Assembly (NCBI RefSeq): GCF_023522835.1
Contig: NZ_JALCZU010000002.1
Location: 345,111 to 409,110 of the forward strand
Length of the DNA stretch: 64,000 bases
Direction: 5' to 3'
Source of the DNA: Oceanobacillus saliphilus
GTDB lineage: Bacteria > Bacillota > Bacilli > Bacillales > Amphibacillaceae
Below the pieces are notes generated by a model. That model was not told the DNA's origin, did no database searches, and worked only from the letters and a program-made list of their open reading frames with translations. The position numbers were made by a program, and so were the translations under genes. Shown here in pieces: positions 34,992 to 43,798 of the stretch; within the stretch, counting starts at the first letter, position 1, and the number at the start of each line of letters is the position of its first letter.

Positions 34992-35402
34992 CTAGCCTTC
35001 AGCCAAACTTAGATGATTCAATCGCCATTTCAACCATTGATATTCTCGCGTTTTTCTTGGCAGAAATTGACGAATATCATCCTCATGGTACCCAACCAGA
35101 AGTCTTTTTTCATCTACAATAATTGGACTTCTGAGTAATCGGGGATGTTTTTGAAATAATTCAAGCAACTCAGGGAGTGACAGATTATCAACATTTAAGT
35201 CAAGGTCTTTGTAAATCTTTGATCGGGTGGAAATAATTTCATCTGTACCTTCTACCGTCATACGCAGAATGCCTTGGAGTTCACTTACAGTCAATGGTTC
35301 TTTTAATATATTCCGCTCCGCATATGGTACTTCATTTCTAACGAACCATTTTTTTGCTTTTCTCGTTGATGCACAGGCCGCTCCATATATTCTAACCGTC
35401 AT
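34992..35402 (-). CDS. Spx/ArsC-family regulator lacking the second redox cysteine
   Basis: A 136-residue Spx-family protein that matches B. subtilis Spx along its whole length (ERNILKEPL, ILRMTVEGTDEIISTRSK, RSPIIVDEKRLLVGYHEDDIRQFLPRK). Spx binds the RNA polymerase alpha C-terminal domain and is switched by disulfide formation in CxxC (Cys10-Cys13). Here the motif is Cys10-Ala-Ser-Thr13, so the switch disulfide cannot form. The start at 35402 has GGAAGGAG 8-10 bases before; an ATG at 35411 overlaps that site. It follows the TetR gene by 46 bp and is probably controlled with it. Confidence 0.9.
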   Translation of the reverse strand: MTVRIYGAACASTRKAKKWFVRNEVPYAERNILKEPLTVSELQGILRMTVEGTDEIISTRSKIYKDLDLNVDNLSLPELLELFQKHPRLLRSPIIVDEKRLLVGYHEDDIRQFLPRKTREYQWLKWRLNHLSLAEG

Positions 35403-35448
35403 AATAGACATTCTCCTTCCTATAATTGATTGATCATATCCTTTTGCT

Positions 35449-36063
35449 TCACTCTCGTTTATACAAGCCATTTTTTAAAAGATTCATCTCAATCGTAAAA
35501 CTTTCCAATGCTTCCTCATCGGACAATTCCTTTGAAAACTTCTCTACAAAATTGCGAAAAGCTACAGCAGTGACTATTTGCATAATATGGAACAAGTCTT
35601 TATCTTCTTTAATATTTAGGTATTCCTTGTTGATTAATGCTGTAATTTCTTTTAACTGCTCGCTTTCACCGGGATTAAACAGATCGGTGAATACATTCTC
35701 GACTTTATGGGTGACATGAAGCATCGCATTTTTTAAAAAATTTTGTTCTTCCTCATCAGGCATTTGTACGAGGAAGTCATAATACATATCGATTGTCGCT
35801 TCAATAATATCCCCATTATGCTTCTTCAATAAGGAAATTAAATTCAATTTCCTTTCTTTTGTCTGTTCCCCTAATATGTAGTAATAGAGATCCTCTTTAT
35901 TTTCAAAATACTGGTAAAAACTCCCTCTTGGAATTTCAGCTGTTCTTATAATACTGGCAATGGATGCTTTTGATAGAGGTACCCTTGCAAACTCTTTCTC
36001 GGCAGCTTTCATCAATGTTTTTCTTTTATGAACAGGAAGGTTAAAAAATGTTTGTTTTGGCAA
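35449..36063 (-). CDS. TetR/AcrR-family transcriptional regulator
   Basis: A 204-residue regulator with an N-terminal helix-turn-helix (about 12-58: RKTLMKAAEKEFARVPLSKASIASIIRTAEIPRGSFYQYFENKEDLYYY) typical of TetR proteins, and a ligand-binding helical C-terminus (about 70-200). TTG start with GGAGGAAG before it. A pair of TGACA-N3-TGTCA palindromes covers its promoter, which points to autorepression. It precedes the Spx-like gene. Confidence 0.93.
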   Translation of the reverse strand: MPKQTFFNLPVHKRKTLMKAAEKEFARVPLSKASIASIIRTAEIPRGSFYQYFENKEDLYYYILGEQTKERKLNLISLLKKHNGDIIEATIDMYYDFLVQMPDEEEQNFLKNAMLHVTHKVENVFTDLFNPGESEQLKEITALINKEYLNIKEDKDLFHIMQIVTAVAFRNFVEKFSKELSDEEALESFTIEMNLLKNGLYKRE

Positions 36064-36086
36064 TGTTCTTCCTCCAAATTCTCATG

Positions 36087-36141
36087 AAGTGACAAGGTGT
36101 CATTTATCTATATAATGATATTATATGACACCTTGTCACTT
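36087..36141. promoter_or_regulatory. Double palindromic operator and promoter of the TetR gene
   Basis: 36087-36103 (aagtgacaaggtgtcat) is the exact reverse complement of 36125-36141. Each 17-mer holds its own TGACA-N3-TGTCA palindrome. On the minus strand the first site lies between TTGACA and TATAAT (15-base spacer) and the second downstream of the -10, a layout that would block RNA polymerase strongly. Confidence 0.85.
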
Positions 36142-36346
36142 GTCAAAGAATTTGACGACGCTGTGTCACTTCATATGGTAACCTTAACATTTAAATGTGG
36201 TAAATTTATGGGAATCCTGTGGCAATTGTTTTCCTTTTCTTCGTGAGCTCATCTTACCATTTTTCGCTAAGCATTTTACATTTACGCTTTCTTATATGAA
36301 TAATCTTTCATCTAAGACTCATGTTAATATTAGGAGGTGCTAAAAA

Positions 36347-36487
36347 ATGGGAAATGACCGTCAAGAAAAAAAGCTGAGACAAAGTGGACGCGTGGAGTCA
36401 GACCGAGATGTAGGTCTTCGCTATAAAGGGGCAACAAAAATGTCAAGCCCTGAAGAGGCCAGAAGATTGAACGATGGGAAAAAGTAA
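36347..36487 (+). CDS. ypzI: YpzI-like small protein
   Basis: A 46-residue, highly charged soluble protein, MGNDRQEKKLRQSGRVESDR ... SPEEARRLNDGKK, with the pattern I recall for B. subtilis YpzI. There is no membrane segment. TAGGAGGTGC is a strong ribosome site. Divergent from the TetR gene, with a terminator shared with the convergent D,D-peptidase gene. Function of the family is unknown. Confidence 0.7.
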   Translation: MGNDRQEKKLRQSGRVESDRDVGLRYKGATKMSSPEEARRLNDGKK

Positions 36488-36496
36488 AACGGAATA

Positions 36497-36528
36497 GCGA
36501 TCATTCTAAAAAGGATGATTGCTTTTAT
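36497..36528. terminator. Terminator between ypzI-like gene and the S13 peptidase
   Basis: agcgatcattct pairs with aggatgattgct allowing G-T pairs, with T-rich flanks on the plus strand. Confidence 0.7.
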
Positions 36529-36555
36529 TCTTTTACTTTAATTTATCCATTCCTG

Positions 36556-37914
36556 TCAACCTGCCGCTATAATAGCTACTAGTTCATCCTCAATCACTTT
36601 TCCTGTTTCTTCATCAAGCATGTTGTTTACCATAATGGAAATGATCAGCTCGTCTCCACCGACAGTCTCCATATACCCTGATAGTGTACTGACCCCTTCA
36701 ATCGTTCCCGTTTTCGCTTTAACTAGAAGGCCGTTCATCCGTTCACGAAGCGTACCACCTATCATTCGGTCCTCTTTTCCTGCAATTGGAAGTGAATGCA
36801 AGTATGCGTGAAACCATTCTTTTGTCTGAACCTCGTATAATAGATGGGTAATTTCATTGCTAGGAATGAGGTTACTATGGGATATACCTGAACCATCTTT
36901 GATTCCGATGCTCGTCCTATCTATCCCAAATTTATCCATCTCCCGTTCTAAAACGTCCAGCCCTTTTTCCCAGCTTCCTTCACCATGGATTTTTTTCCCC
37001 ATTTCCTTCACTAGAATTTCAGCAATACCATTATTGCTTAATTTCATAAGCGGTATCAGCAGTACCGAAAGTGAAATGGAACTTCTGGAAACTAGTAAAT
37101 TCGCATCTTTTGGAGACTGTCCCTGTTTCATTTCTCCGTTCCAGGTTATTCCTTTATTCTTAAGTGACTGACCAAAAATAATGGTTGCAAATTCACTAAT
37201 CCCCCAAACTGCCATCCATTCTTTAATTGACTCTGAATGGTAGGAAATCTTTCCTTTGATTGTTATAAGATTGCTTCCATGCTCCCTTTCTATAATCAAC
37301 TCATCCTCTACAACCTCACTAACTGTTACTGCTTCGTTTCGGATAGTTATATAGTCATTGTTTGGGAAAAATTCAACGGATGGTTTCTCTCCAATAGCTA
37401 CGGGTTTAACCTCAATCATCACAGACCCCGTATCATAATCCTCATTGGGAGATACTGTGAGCGCGGACACCTCAGCTCCGTAATAATATTGTTCATCCGT
37501 CCATACCAAATCACTGGAAAGTCTGACATCATCATACCATGTATCATCACCAACAATGTCCCCTGTTATCGTATGGATTCCTTCCTCTTTTAGTTTTTCC
37601 GCAAATGCATCAAAATCTTTAACTAATAAGGTCGGATCCCCTTTTCCAATCAAATAAATATCTCCTACCAGTTTACCTTCGTTTATTACACCATGAGTTC
37701 TAACTTCCGTTTCAAATTTGTATTCTGTTCCGAGTACTTCCAGTGCTGCAGCACCAGTCAGAAGCTTCATATTCGAAGCTGGATGCAGGCGGATATCACC
37801 GTTATGTTCATAGATAACCTTTCCTGTAGATACAGATCGGATACTGATGCCAATTAATCCACCTTTTAGTTTTTCATCATTTTTTATGTACGCTTCTAGT
37901 TTTTCTTTCATCAT
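36556..37914 (-). CDS. Peptidase S13 / PBP4-type D-alanyl-D-alanine carboxypeptidase
   Basis: A 452-residue penicillin-binding-type peptidase of family S13 (DacB/PBP4, DacC of Bacilli). All active-site boxes are present: Ser47-x-x-Lys50 (ASNMK), an SxN region in DGSGISHSNL (about 345) and the AKTGTIEG KTG box near 402. The insertion domain is between about 70 and 280. Such enzymes cut the terminal D-Ala or cross-bridges of peptidoglycan outside the cell, but this one starts MMKEKLEAYIKND and has no signal peptide, and none is available upstream in frame. GGGAGGAAGC precedes the ATG. See finding. Confidence 0.88.
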   Translation of the reverse strand: MMKEKLEAYIKNDEKLKGGLIGISIRSVSTGKVIYEHNGDIRLHPASNMKLLTGAAALEVLGTEYKFETEVRTHGVINEGKLVGDIYLIGKGDPTLLVKDFDAFAEKLKEEGIHTITGDIVGDDTWYDDVRLSSDLVWTDEQYYYGAEVSALTVSPNEDYDTGSVMIEVKPVAIGEKPSVEFFPNNDYITIRNEAVTVSEVVEDELIIEREHGSNLITIKGKISYHSESIKEWMAVWGISEFATIIFGQSLKNKGITWNGEMKQGQSPKDANLLVSRSSISLSVLLIPLMKLSNNGIAEILVKEMGKKIHGEGSWEKGLDVLEREMDKFGIDRTSIGIKDGSGISHSNLIPSNEITHLLYEVQTKEWFHAYLHSLPIAGKEDRMIGGTLRERMNGLLVKAKTGTIEGVSTLSGYMETVGGDELIISIMVNNMLDEETGKVIEDELVAIIAAG

Positions 37915-38109
37915 TCCGCTTCCTCCCGTACTTAACCCATACTCTTTTCTTAATTAACTTAATTCTGCAGAACCTTAGAAAACTCCTTTTTTAACTGGAT
38001 TATTTTTAACCATATTTGCTCCATTTTTTCTATTTTTTAGATTAGCGCCCTTCCTAAATGAATCAACCTCCATATAATGTTTGTATACGAGAACATAGGG
38101 GGTGAAATT

Positions 38110-38220
38110 ATGAGTGCTTTTGTTGGTGGTATTAGTAAAAAACGCGACAGCGACTTTGCTTTGATTGTCGTTCTATTCATCTTGTTAATTATTGTTGGAA
38201 CTGCTTTCGTTAAATGGTAA
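38110..38220 (+). CDS. YjcZ-family sporulation peptide, second copy
   Basis: A 36-residue peptide, MSAFVGGISKKRDSD then [21 protein letters not shown]: the same membrane segment as the 2953 gene but a charged head and no Tyr/Gly repeat. GGGGGTGA ribosome site. A terminator follows at 38290. It belongs to the small sporulation membrane peptides. Confidence 0.85.
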   Translation: MSAFVGGISKKRDSDFALIVVLFILLIIVGTAFVKW

Positions 38221-38289
38221 AACCTATTTAGGTGAAATCTTTTCTCACCGCAGCGTCTTTCCTCCTCTCACTGATAACGGAATTCTTTA

Positions 38290-38315
38290 AGGGATGCCAC
38301 TGGGCATCCCCTTTC
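38290..38315 (+). terminator. Rho-independent terminator
   Basis: gggatgcc pairs with ggcatccc, then CTTTCT. It ends the YjcZ peptide gene. Confidence 0.75.
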
Positions 38316-38406
38316 TATTACCAATTCCAATATGGGTTACATAAATAAAACTATCGGATTCCCGGTCTTCCTGAGGGCAGTGTCTTATTGCAAGTGTTAT
38401 ATGTAT

Positions 38407-38490
38407 GATAAAGTGAACCTCGACTCAAGGCTATGAGCTTCTTTCATGCCCGCTTCTTCATTCTTTGCTTCTCTCTCATAGTTGAAGTGA
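38407..38490. repeat. Short dispersed repeat, copy 1
   Basis: gataaagtgaacctcgactcaagg followed by a ctatgag...ctcatag hairpin; a related block with its own hairpin lies at 40707-40752. The rest of 38316-38550 shows no gene. Confidence 0.55.
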
Positions 38491-38555
38491 AGGAAAATAT
38501 CCGTTCATGCGGGGAGAAATTTCCATTGATATTTTTTAGGAAACTGCATATAATA

Positions 38556-38569
38556 GGAACAAACGTTCT
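38556..38569 (+). promoter_or_regulatory. LexA (SOS) box
   Basis: GGAACaaacGTTCT fits the Gram-positive SOS consensus CGAACNNNNGTTCG in its core GAAC-N4-GTTC. It lies 19 bp before the Y-family polymerase start. Confidence 0.8.
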
Positions 38570-38587
38570 ATTAGGTGGTGTGTCTCT

Positions 38588-39838
38588 GTGGATTATTCTT
38601 CTTACCCTCGTAATGATGTACTTTGCATCGATATGCGTTCATTTTATGCAAGTGTGGAAGCTGTGAAGCTGGGGCTGGATCCTATGAAAACACTGCTTGC
38701 GGTAGTTGGCGATCCCAATAGGTCTGGAAGTATTGTTCTAGCAGCCTCTCCTGAACTAAAACGAAAACACGGCATCAGTAATGTCAGTCGCTTTTTTGAG
38801 TTGCCGGACGATCCCGATATTCATATCGTCCCTGCCCATATGGCTGATTACCTCCATGTTTCCGTGGAAATAACAAAACTGATCAATCAATATGTACCTC
38901 AAGAAGCAATTCATCAGTATTCGGTAGACGAGGTTTGGGTAACAGTAAATGGATTGCAAAAGCTTTTCGGAAATCGCTGGGAAGTTGCAAAGAAAATCAA
39001 ACATGATATTCAGGAAAGCTTTGGAATCACCTCATCCATCGGTATTGGCGATAATAAATTTCTTGCAAAAGTTGTGATGGACCTGCATGCCAAAAAGGTT
39101 GGAATTGCCGAATGCACCTATGAGGATGTGGAGGAAAAGCTCTGGCCATTTCCGATTGAAGACATTTGGGGAATCGGCAGTAGAATGAAGCGCAACCTTA
39201 ATCGTATGGGGATTGTTACGCTAGGACAGCTTGCCAATTATAAACTGGAACACCTGAAAAAACGATTTGGGATAATGGGTGAACAATTATATTGGCATGC
39301 ATGGGGTGTGGATTTAAGTCCCGTATTCGGAAATTTTACAAAGACAGAACAAAAGGGATTCGGACATGGAATTTCTCTGCTTCGGGATTATACAAAAGAT
39401 GAGGTTGCTTATTGTATTCTCGATCTTTGTGAGGAAGTATGTCGCAGAGCACGAACAGCAAATCAAACGGGAAGAACAATTCATCTTGGAATTTCCTATG
39501 CAAAGGAAACCGGTGGTGGTTTTTCCCGCTCTAGATCCATTGATATTCCTACCAATGTAACAATGGATGTCTATCATGTATGCATGCAATTATTCAAAGA
39601 ATTTTATGATGGAAAGAGTAATATACGGCATGTATACGTTACCCTCACTAATTTAGTGGAAAAAGGAGAAACGCAACTCGATTTATTTGAAGACCGTGCA
39701 AAGAAAAATGATATCGGCTATGTCATGGACGCTATTCGTGATAAATACGGTTCTACCGCAATACTCCGTGCCTCCAGCTATACCGATGCAGGTGTTACAT
39801 TGGATAGAAGTAAGAAGATTGGTGGTCACTATGCATGA
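38588..39838 (+). CDS. Y-family DNA polymerase, UvrX/UmuC-like
   Basis: A 416-residue translesion polymerase. The palm motifs are CIDMRSFYASVEA (N-terminal Asp) and YSVDEVWV (the SIDE-like active site), with a helix-hairpin-helix at about 180-225 (FPIEDIWGIGSRMKRNLNRMGI). The C-terminal little-finger domain ends KKIGGHYA, the usual end of UvrX/YqjW proteins. It copies damaged DNA with low fidelity. GTG start behind AGGTGGTG, with a LexA box in the promoter, so it should be induced by DNA damage. The small YolD-type partner gene that often follows is missing. Confidence 0.93.
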   Translation: MDYSSYPRNDVLCIDMRSFYASVEAVKLGLDPMKTLLAVVGDPNRSGSIVLAASPELKRKHGISNVSRFFELPDDPDIHIVPAHMADYLHVSVEITKLINQYVPQEAIHQYSVDEVWVTVNGLQKLFGNRWEVAKKIKHDIQESFGITSSIGIGDNKFLAKVVMDLHAKKVGIAECTYEDVEEKLWPFPIEDIWGIGSRMKRNLNRMGIVTLGQLANYKLEHLKKRFGIMGEQLYWHAWGVDLSPVFGNFTKTEQKGFGHGISLLRDYTKDEVAYCILDLCEEVCRRARTANQTGRTIHLGISYAKETGGGFSRSRSIDIPTNVTMDVYHVCMQLFKEFYDGKSNIRHVYVTLTNLVEKGETQLDLFEDRAKKNDIGYVMDAIRDKYGSTAILRASSYTDAGVTLDRSKKIGGHYA

Positions 39839-39987
39839 TGAAGCTGACATACCACCCCTTATCTCCTCACAAAATCATATAGAGAAGGATTTTCGCAACT
39901 GCATAGCGAATTTATATAATGGTAGTTCATCCAATAGACATGCTATAATGATTTTGCTTCATTTTTTAATTTTTGGGGGTGAGAAAC

Positions 39988-40656
39988 ATGGGTTTAAATT
40001 TAAAAACCTTTGCAAGAGTTGCTGTATTAATATTTCTAATTATTGTTTTAAATGGATGTGGAACCGAACAGGAAAATGAACCGGCAGAACAATCCAGTGA
40101 AACATCAAGTGAGGAAACGTCATATCCGGAGGTAGAAGAAAATCCAATTGTTACGATAACCATGGATAATGATGAACAAATATTGATTGAGCTTTATCCG
40201 GAGGTTGCCCAAAATACTGTAGCTAACTTCATTAACTTAATTGAGGACGGCTATTATGATGGATTGATTTTCCATCGGGTTATCCCAGCATTTATGATTC
40301 AAGGTGGAGACCCTGAAGGAGATGGTACTGGCGGTCCCGGGTATTCAATCGCTGGGGAATTCAATTCCAATGGCTTTGAAAATGAGCTGATACATGAACG
40401 TGGCGTCATTTCTATGGCAAGATCAGGACATCCCGATTCAGCAGGATCCCAATTCTTTATTATGGTGGACAACTCCCCGCATCTTGATGGCGAGTATGCG
40501 GCCTTTGGAAAAGTAACAGAGGGCATGGAAGTAGTAGATGCCATTGTTGCTCAAGAAACTGCAGGAGAAAAGCCATTGGAAGATCAAATCATGAAAACTG
40601 TTGAAGTAGACACAAAAGGATACGATTATCCGGAACCAAATAAAATCAATAACTAA
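39988..40656 (+). CDS. Lipoprotein peptidyl-prolyl isomerase (cyclophilin)
   Basis: A 222-residue secreted lipoprotein with lipobox LNGC (Cys24), an acidic Glu/Ser spacer (about 25-50), then a cyclophilin domain (FHRVIPAFMIQGGDPEGDGTGGPGY, VISMARSGHPDSAGSQFFI, YAAFGKVTEGMEVVDAI). The catalytic Arg (in FHRV), Gln (in QGGD) and the Phe (SQFFI) are present. It speeds prolyl isomerisation of exported proteins at the membrane. The start 39988 is 6 bases after GGGGGTGAG. A terminator follows. Confidence 0.93.
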   Translation: MGLNLKTFARVAVLIFLIIVLNGCGTEQENEPAEQSSETSSEETSYPEVEENPIVTITMDNDEQILIELYPEVAQNTVANFINLIEDGYYDGLIFHRVIPAFMIQGGDPEGDGTGGPGYSIAGEFNSNGFENELIHERGVISMARSGHPDSAGSQFFIMVDNSPHLDGEYAAFGKVTEGMEVVDAIVAQETAGEKPLEDQIMKTVEVDTKGYDYPEPNKINN

Positions 40657-40658
40657 AG

Positions 40659-40693
40659 GAAAACCGTGCCCTGTGCCGGTTTCTTTTTTTTTT
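40659..40693 (+). terminator. Rho-independent terminator
   Basis: aaaccg...cggttt stem around tgccctgtgc, then a T-run of ten or more. It ends the cyclophilin gene. Confidence 0.85.
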
Positions 40694-40706
40694 GACAAGC
40701 AAGAAA

Positions 40707-40752
40707 GATAAAGTGAACTTGATTCAATGGGGCTTTCTTTTCTCTCCATTGA
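40707..40752. repeat. Short dispersed repeat, copy 2
   Basis: gataaagtgaacttgattcaatgg followed by tcaatgg...ccattga as a hairpin. It is related to the block at 38407. Confidence 0.55.
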
Positions 40753-40862
40753 AGCATATATTTTATAAACTTTGTAAATAATTGCGATATTTGTCATAGA
40801 TAGTATCATAAAAATCGAGTAAAATGGTATCAGGTCATAAGTTTGTGAGAGAGGGATTCCCG

Positions 40863-42554
40863 ATGAACGATACAACTGAGTTGGACCAGGCATATCAAAA
40901 ACTGAAAGACATCGAATTTGCCCTTGATGCATCATCTATCGTTGCGATAACGGATAACAAAGGGATTATAACCTATGCAAACGAAAAATTTTGCGAGATA
41001 TCAAAATACAGCAGTGAAGAATTAATAGGACGTAATCAAAATATCGTTAACTCTGGACACCATCCAAAGTCTTTCTTTAAAGAAATGTGGAAAACAATTG
41101 AGACAGGAAATGTGTGGCATGGTGAAATTAAAAACAAGACAAAAGATGGCAGCTATTATTGGGTGGATACGACCATTGTCCCTTTCCTGAATGAAGCAGG
41201 TAAGCCATATCAATACATAGCAATCCGATATAATATCACGACCCGAAAAAAATACGAAGAGGTAATCGAAATGATGGCCTATACAGACCCATTAACCAAA
41301 TTGCCAAACAGAAACCAATTCACTAAATGGGTTAGAAGCCAGCCGAAAAAGACGGACGAAATAGTAACCGCGCTATTTCTCGATCTCGACCGATTTAAAG
41401 CTATCAATGATAATTTTGGCCATGATGTAGGTGACATTGTGCTGAAGACTGTAGCAAAGAGGCTAAAGAATTGCCTGCGCGAGACAGACTTTGTTTCCCG
41501 GCAAGGAGGAGACGAGTTCATTATCCTATTGAAAAATAATGACAACGAAGAAGCGATCATGACTATTGCCTCTGCTATTCTAGAGCAGCTCTGTATACCT
41601 TATAAAGTAAATGATAAACAAGTGTTCACAACTGCAAGCATAGGTATTAGCAGAGATTCCATTCCTTCTGAAAACGATTCCTATGATGTTTTTCTAAAGA
41701 AGTTAATTAAAAATGCAGACACTGCTATGTTTCACGCAAAAAGACAAGGCGGAAATCAGTATTGTTTTAATAATGATCATCAAAATATAGTCCTCGAGCG
41801 CAACTATCAATTGGATTCAGAAATAAAAGAAGCACTGATTAGAAACGAATTTAAGGTCGTTTATCAGCCTATCGTAAATCTGAAGAACAATAAAATTGTT
41901 GGAGTTGAAGCCCTCCTCCGTTGGAATAATCGGAAATTGGGAGCGGTTGGGCCTAATGAATTCATTCCAATCCTTGAGAAGAATGGCTTAATTGTCCCTG
42001 TAGGAAAATGGATTTTGGCGACAGTATGCAGCCAAATGAAATTCTGGCAGGAGAAAAAGATATTCATGCAGCGAATATGTGTCAATGTTTCTCCGATTCA
42101 ATTCAAAGACGAAAACTTCATTCGGGACCTGAAGGAAATTTTGAATGAAACAATGCTGGATGCATCTTATTTGGAAATTGAAATTACTGAAGGAACGATT
42201 CTCGATATTAAGACATCTTCACAAACTATCAATGAACTGAAAGATTTAGGTGTTAAAGTATCCATTGATGATTTTGGAACAGGATATTCATCTTTAAGCT
42301 ACCTAAAACAGCTGCCGATTGATACACTAAAAATCGATAAGTCATTTATCGACGATCTTGATAGAGATGGAGAAATTATTGCAAATACGATTATCAGCAT
42401 GGGCAAAAATTTAAATTTCAGAGTCATAGCCGAGGGGATAGAAAGTGAAGAACAGCTCGACTACCTAAAAAGGCAAAAATGCCATGAAGGACAAGGGTAT
42501 TATTTCAGCAAACCAATCGAAAACAATAAAATCACCGAATTGTTCCGTCAATAA
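40863..42554 (+). CDS. PAS-GGDEF-EAL cyclic-di-GMP signalling protein
   Basis: A 563-residue soluble protein. PAS domain (about 15-120: ASSIVAITDNKGIITYANEKFCEIS), GGDEF (about 145-300) with intact GGDEF and an upstream RxxD inhibition site (RETD, five residues before), and EAL domain (about 320-560) with EALLRW and DDFGTGYSSLSYLKQLPID. All the key catalytic residues look intact, so it may both make and break c-di-GMP. The PAS domain suggests small-molecule or redox control. The start 40863 follows AGAGAGGGA. A strong terminator follows. Confidence 0.93.
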   Translation: MNDTTELDQAYQKLKDIEFALDASSIVAITDNKGIITYANEKFCEISKYSSEELIGRNQNIVNSGHHPKSFFKEMWKTIETGNVWHGEIKNKTKDGSYYWVDTTIVPFLNEAGKPYQYIAIRYNITTRKKYEEVIEMMAYTDPLTKLPNRNQFTKWVRSQPKKTDEIVTALFLDLDRFKAINDNFGHDVGDIVLKTVAKRLKNCLRETDFVSRQGGDEFIILLKNNDNEEAIMTIASAILEQLCIPYKVNDKQVFTTASIGISRDSIPSENDSYDVFLKKLIKNADTAMFHAKRQGGNQYCFNNDHQNIVLERNYQLDSEIKEALIRNEFKVVYQPIVNLKNNKIVGVEALLRWNNRKLGAVGPNEFIPILEKNGLIVPVGKWILATVCSQMKFWQEKKIFMQRICVNVSPIQFKDENFIRDLKEILNETMLDASYLEIEITEGTILDIKTSSQTINELKDLGVKVSIDDFGTGYSSLSYLKQLPIDTLKIDKSFIDDLDRDGEIIANTIISMGKNLNFRVIAEGIESEEQLDYLKRQKCHEGQGYYFSKPIENNKITELFRQ

Positions 42555-42559
42555 TGGTT

Positions 42560-42599
42560 AAAAAACACCAGAATCCGTAATAGATTCTGGTGTTTTTTC
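42560..42599. terminator. Bidirectional terminator
   Basis: aaaaaacaccagaatc pairs with gattctggtgtttttt, 16 bp around cgtaata. It serves the GGDEF-EAL gene and the convergent tatA. Confidence 0.92.
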
Positions 42600-42600
42600 T

Positions 42601-42813
42601 TTATACCTTTTCTGTTTCTTTTTTGGTTTTTTCTCTATCTTTATCGACGTCTGAAGTATCATCATCCATCAAACTATTAGCAGAGGTCTTGAATTCACGA
42701 AGCGTCTGTCCAGCAGCTCTACCAATCTCTGGCAATTTTTTTGGACCAAAAATGATTAAGGCTAAAATTACGATAAGAATTAAACCAGGAATTCCTATAT
42801 TTGCAAAACCCAT
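42601..42813 (-). CDS. tatA: Twin-arginine translocase subunit TatA, copy 1
   Basis: A 70-residue TatA/E protein: one membrane helix ([17 protein letters not shown]), hinge, [20 protein letters not shown] amphipathic helix and an acidic/basic tail. It forms the size-variable pore of the Sec-independent Tat pathway with TatC, which is not in this window. GGAGGTGAC precedes the ATG. It stands alone; a second copy lies at 43896-44096. Confidence 0.93.
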   Translation of the reverse strand: MGFANIGIPGLILIVILALIIFGPKKLPEIGRAAGQTLREFKTSANSLMDDDTSDVDKDREKTKKETEKV

Positions 42814-43017
42814 TAGGTGTCACCTCCATGCTCTATTAATTATACGCTACTTTAATAACAATTTTAAGCATTTTGAATTATTTCTTTTGCTTAAACGAAT
42901 GAGCCTCTACTATTTTTAAATTTATTCAGTTATTACTAGGTAAAATTGAAAGGCTGCGATATCATACAGAAGAAGATGCAATAGCTTCTTTACAAAACGC
43001 TTTATCATAGATTTCAT

Positions 43018-43057
43018 CTATCATTATCATTGAATTGATTTCATTGATAAATGATAG
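43018..43057. promoter_or_regulatory. Inverted repeat upstream of the HD-domain gene
   Basis: ctatcattatca pairs with tgataaatgatag with one bulge, about 62 bp before the gene. Possible operator. Otherwise 42814-43118 shows nothing else beyond the two promoters expected there. Confidence 0.45.
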
Positions 43058-43118
43058 AGTCTTATATACAATGGGACCAAGATCATGAAGATCTATCAAA
43101 TTGTAAAGGGGATTTTGA

Positions 43119-43760
43119 ATGATGATACAAGAAATAGCGGGTATTAAAATTCCAGATTCTAAATTGGCTAAGGATGCAGCGGATATTTTACGTGAGCATG
43201 GGAATGACTTGTTGTGGAATCATTCCAATCGTGTGTTTCTATTCGGTGCAGTCAATGGAATAGAAGCAAAGCAGAATTATGATTTAGAGTTGCTCTATGT
43301 TAGTGCATTATTCCATGATTTAGGCTTAACGAAAAAGTTCAGTAGTCCAGATTTACGATTTGAAGTAGACGGTGCAAATGCAGCAAGAAGCTTCCTCAAG
43401 CATTATAAAATTCCGGATGAATCTGTTCGTCTTGTATGGGATGCGATTGCCTTACATACAACGCCAGGAATTGCAGAACATAAAGAGTCAGAAGTAGCAC
43501 TATTATTCCATGGTGTTGGCTTAGATGTAATGGGAGATGGCTTTGAGCAATTCCCTGCCGACTTGCGTGAAGAGATTATAAAAGCTTTTCCACGAAACAA
43601 TTTCAAAAAGGATATTATTCCAGCATTTTATGAAGGGTTTAAGCATAAACCAGAAACGACCTTTGGCAATATGAAAGAAGATGTTATTCAACATTTTCAA
43701 CCTGAATATAGAAATAAAAATTTCTGTCAATGTATTTTACATTCACCATGGTCAGAATAA
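43119..43760 (+). CDS. HD-domain hydrolase, cyanamide-hydratase-like
   Basis: A 213-residue HD-superfamily protein with a metal site of His (NHSNRV at about 36) and His-Asp (LFHDLGL, about 67-69). The NHSNRVFLFG and FHDLGLT blocks resemble the fungal/bacterial cyanamide hydratase (Ddi2/3-like) branch. The activity could be a hydratase or phosphohydrolase. AAAGGGG precedes the ATG. It lies between two tatA genes on the other strand and has no obvious partners. Confidence 0.8.
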   Translation: MMIQEIAGIKIPDSKLAKDAADILREHGNDLLWNHSNRVFLFGAVNGIEAKQNYDLELLYVSALFHDLGLTKKFSSPDLRFEVDGANAARSFLKHYKIPDESVRLVWDAIALHTTPGIAEHKESEVALLFHGVGLDVMGDGFEQFPADLREEIIKAFPRNNFKKDIIPAFYEGFKHKPETTFGNMKEDVIQHFQPEYRNKNFCQCILHSPWSE

Positions 43761-43798
43761 AATCAGAAATGAGAACGTAACGAGTAGAAACTTATTTA

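Noticed and set aside
39829-40079. Frame overlapping the end of the Y-family polymerase, where a YolD-type gene might be expected
   Set aside because: It runs far into the cyclophilin gene, has no ribosome site and does not resemble YolD.
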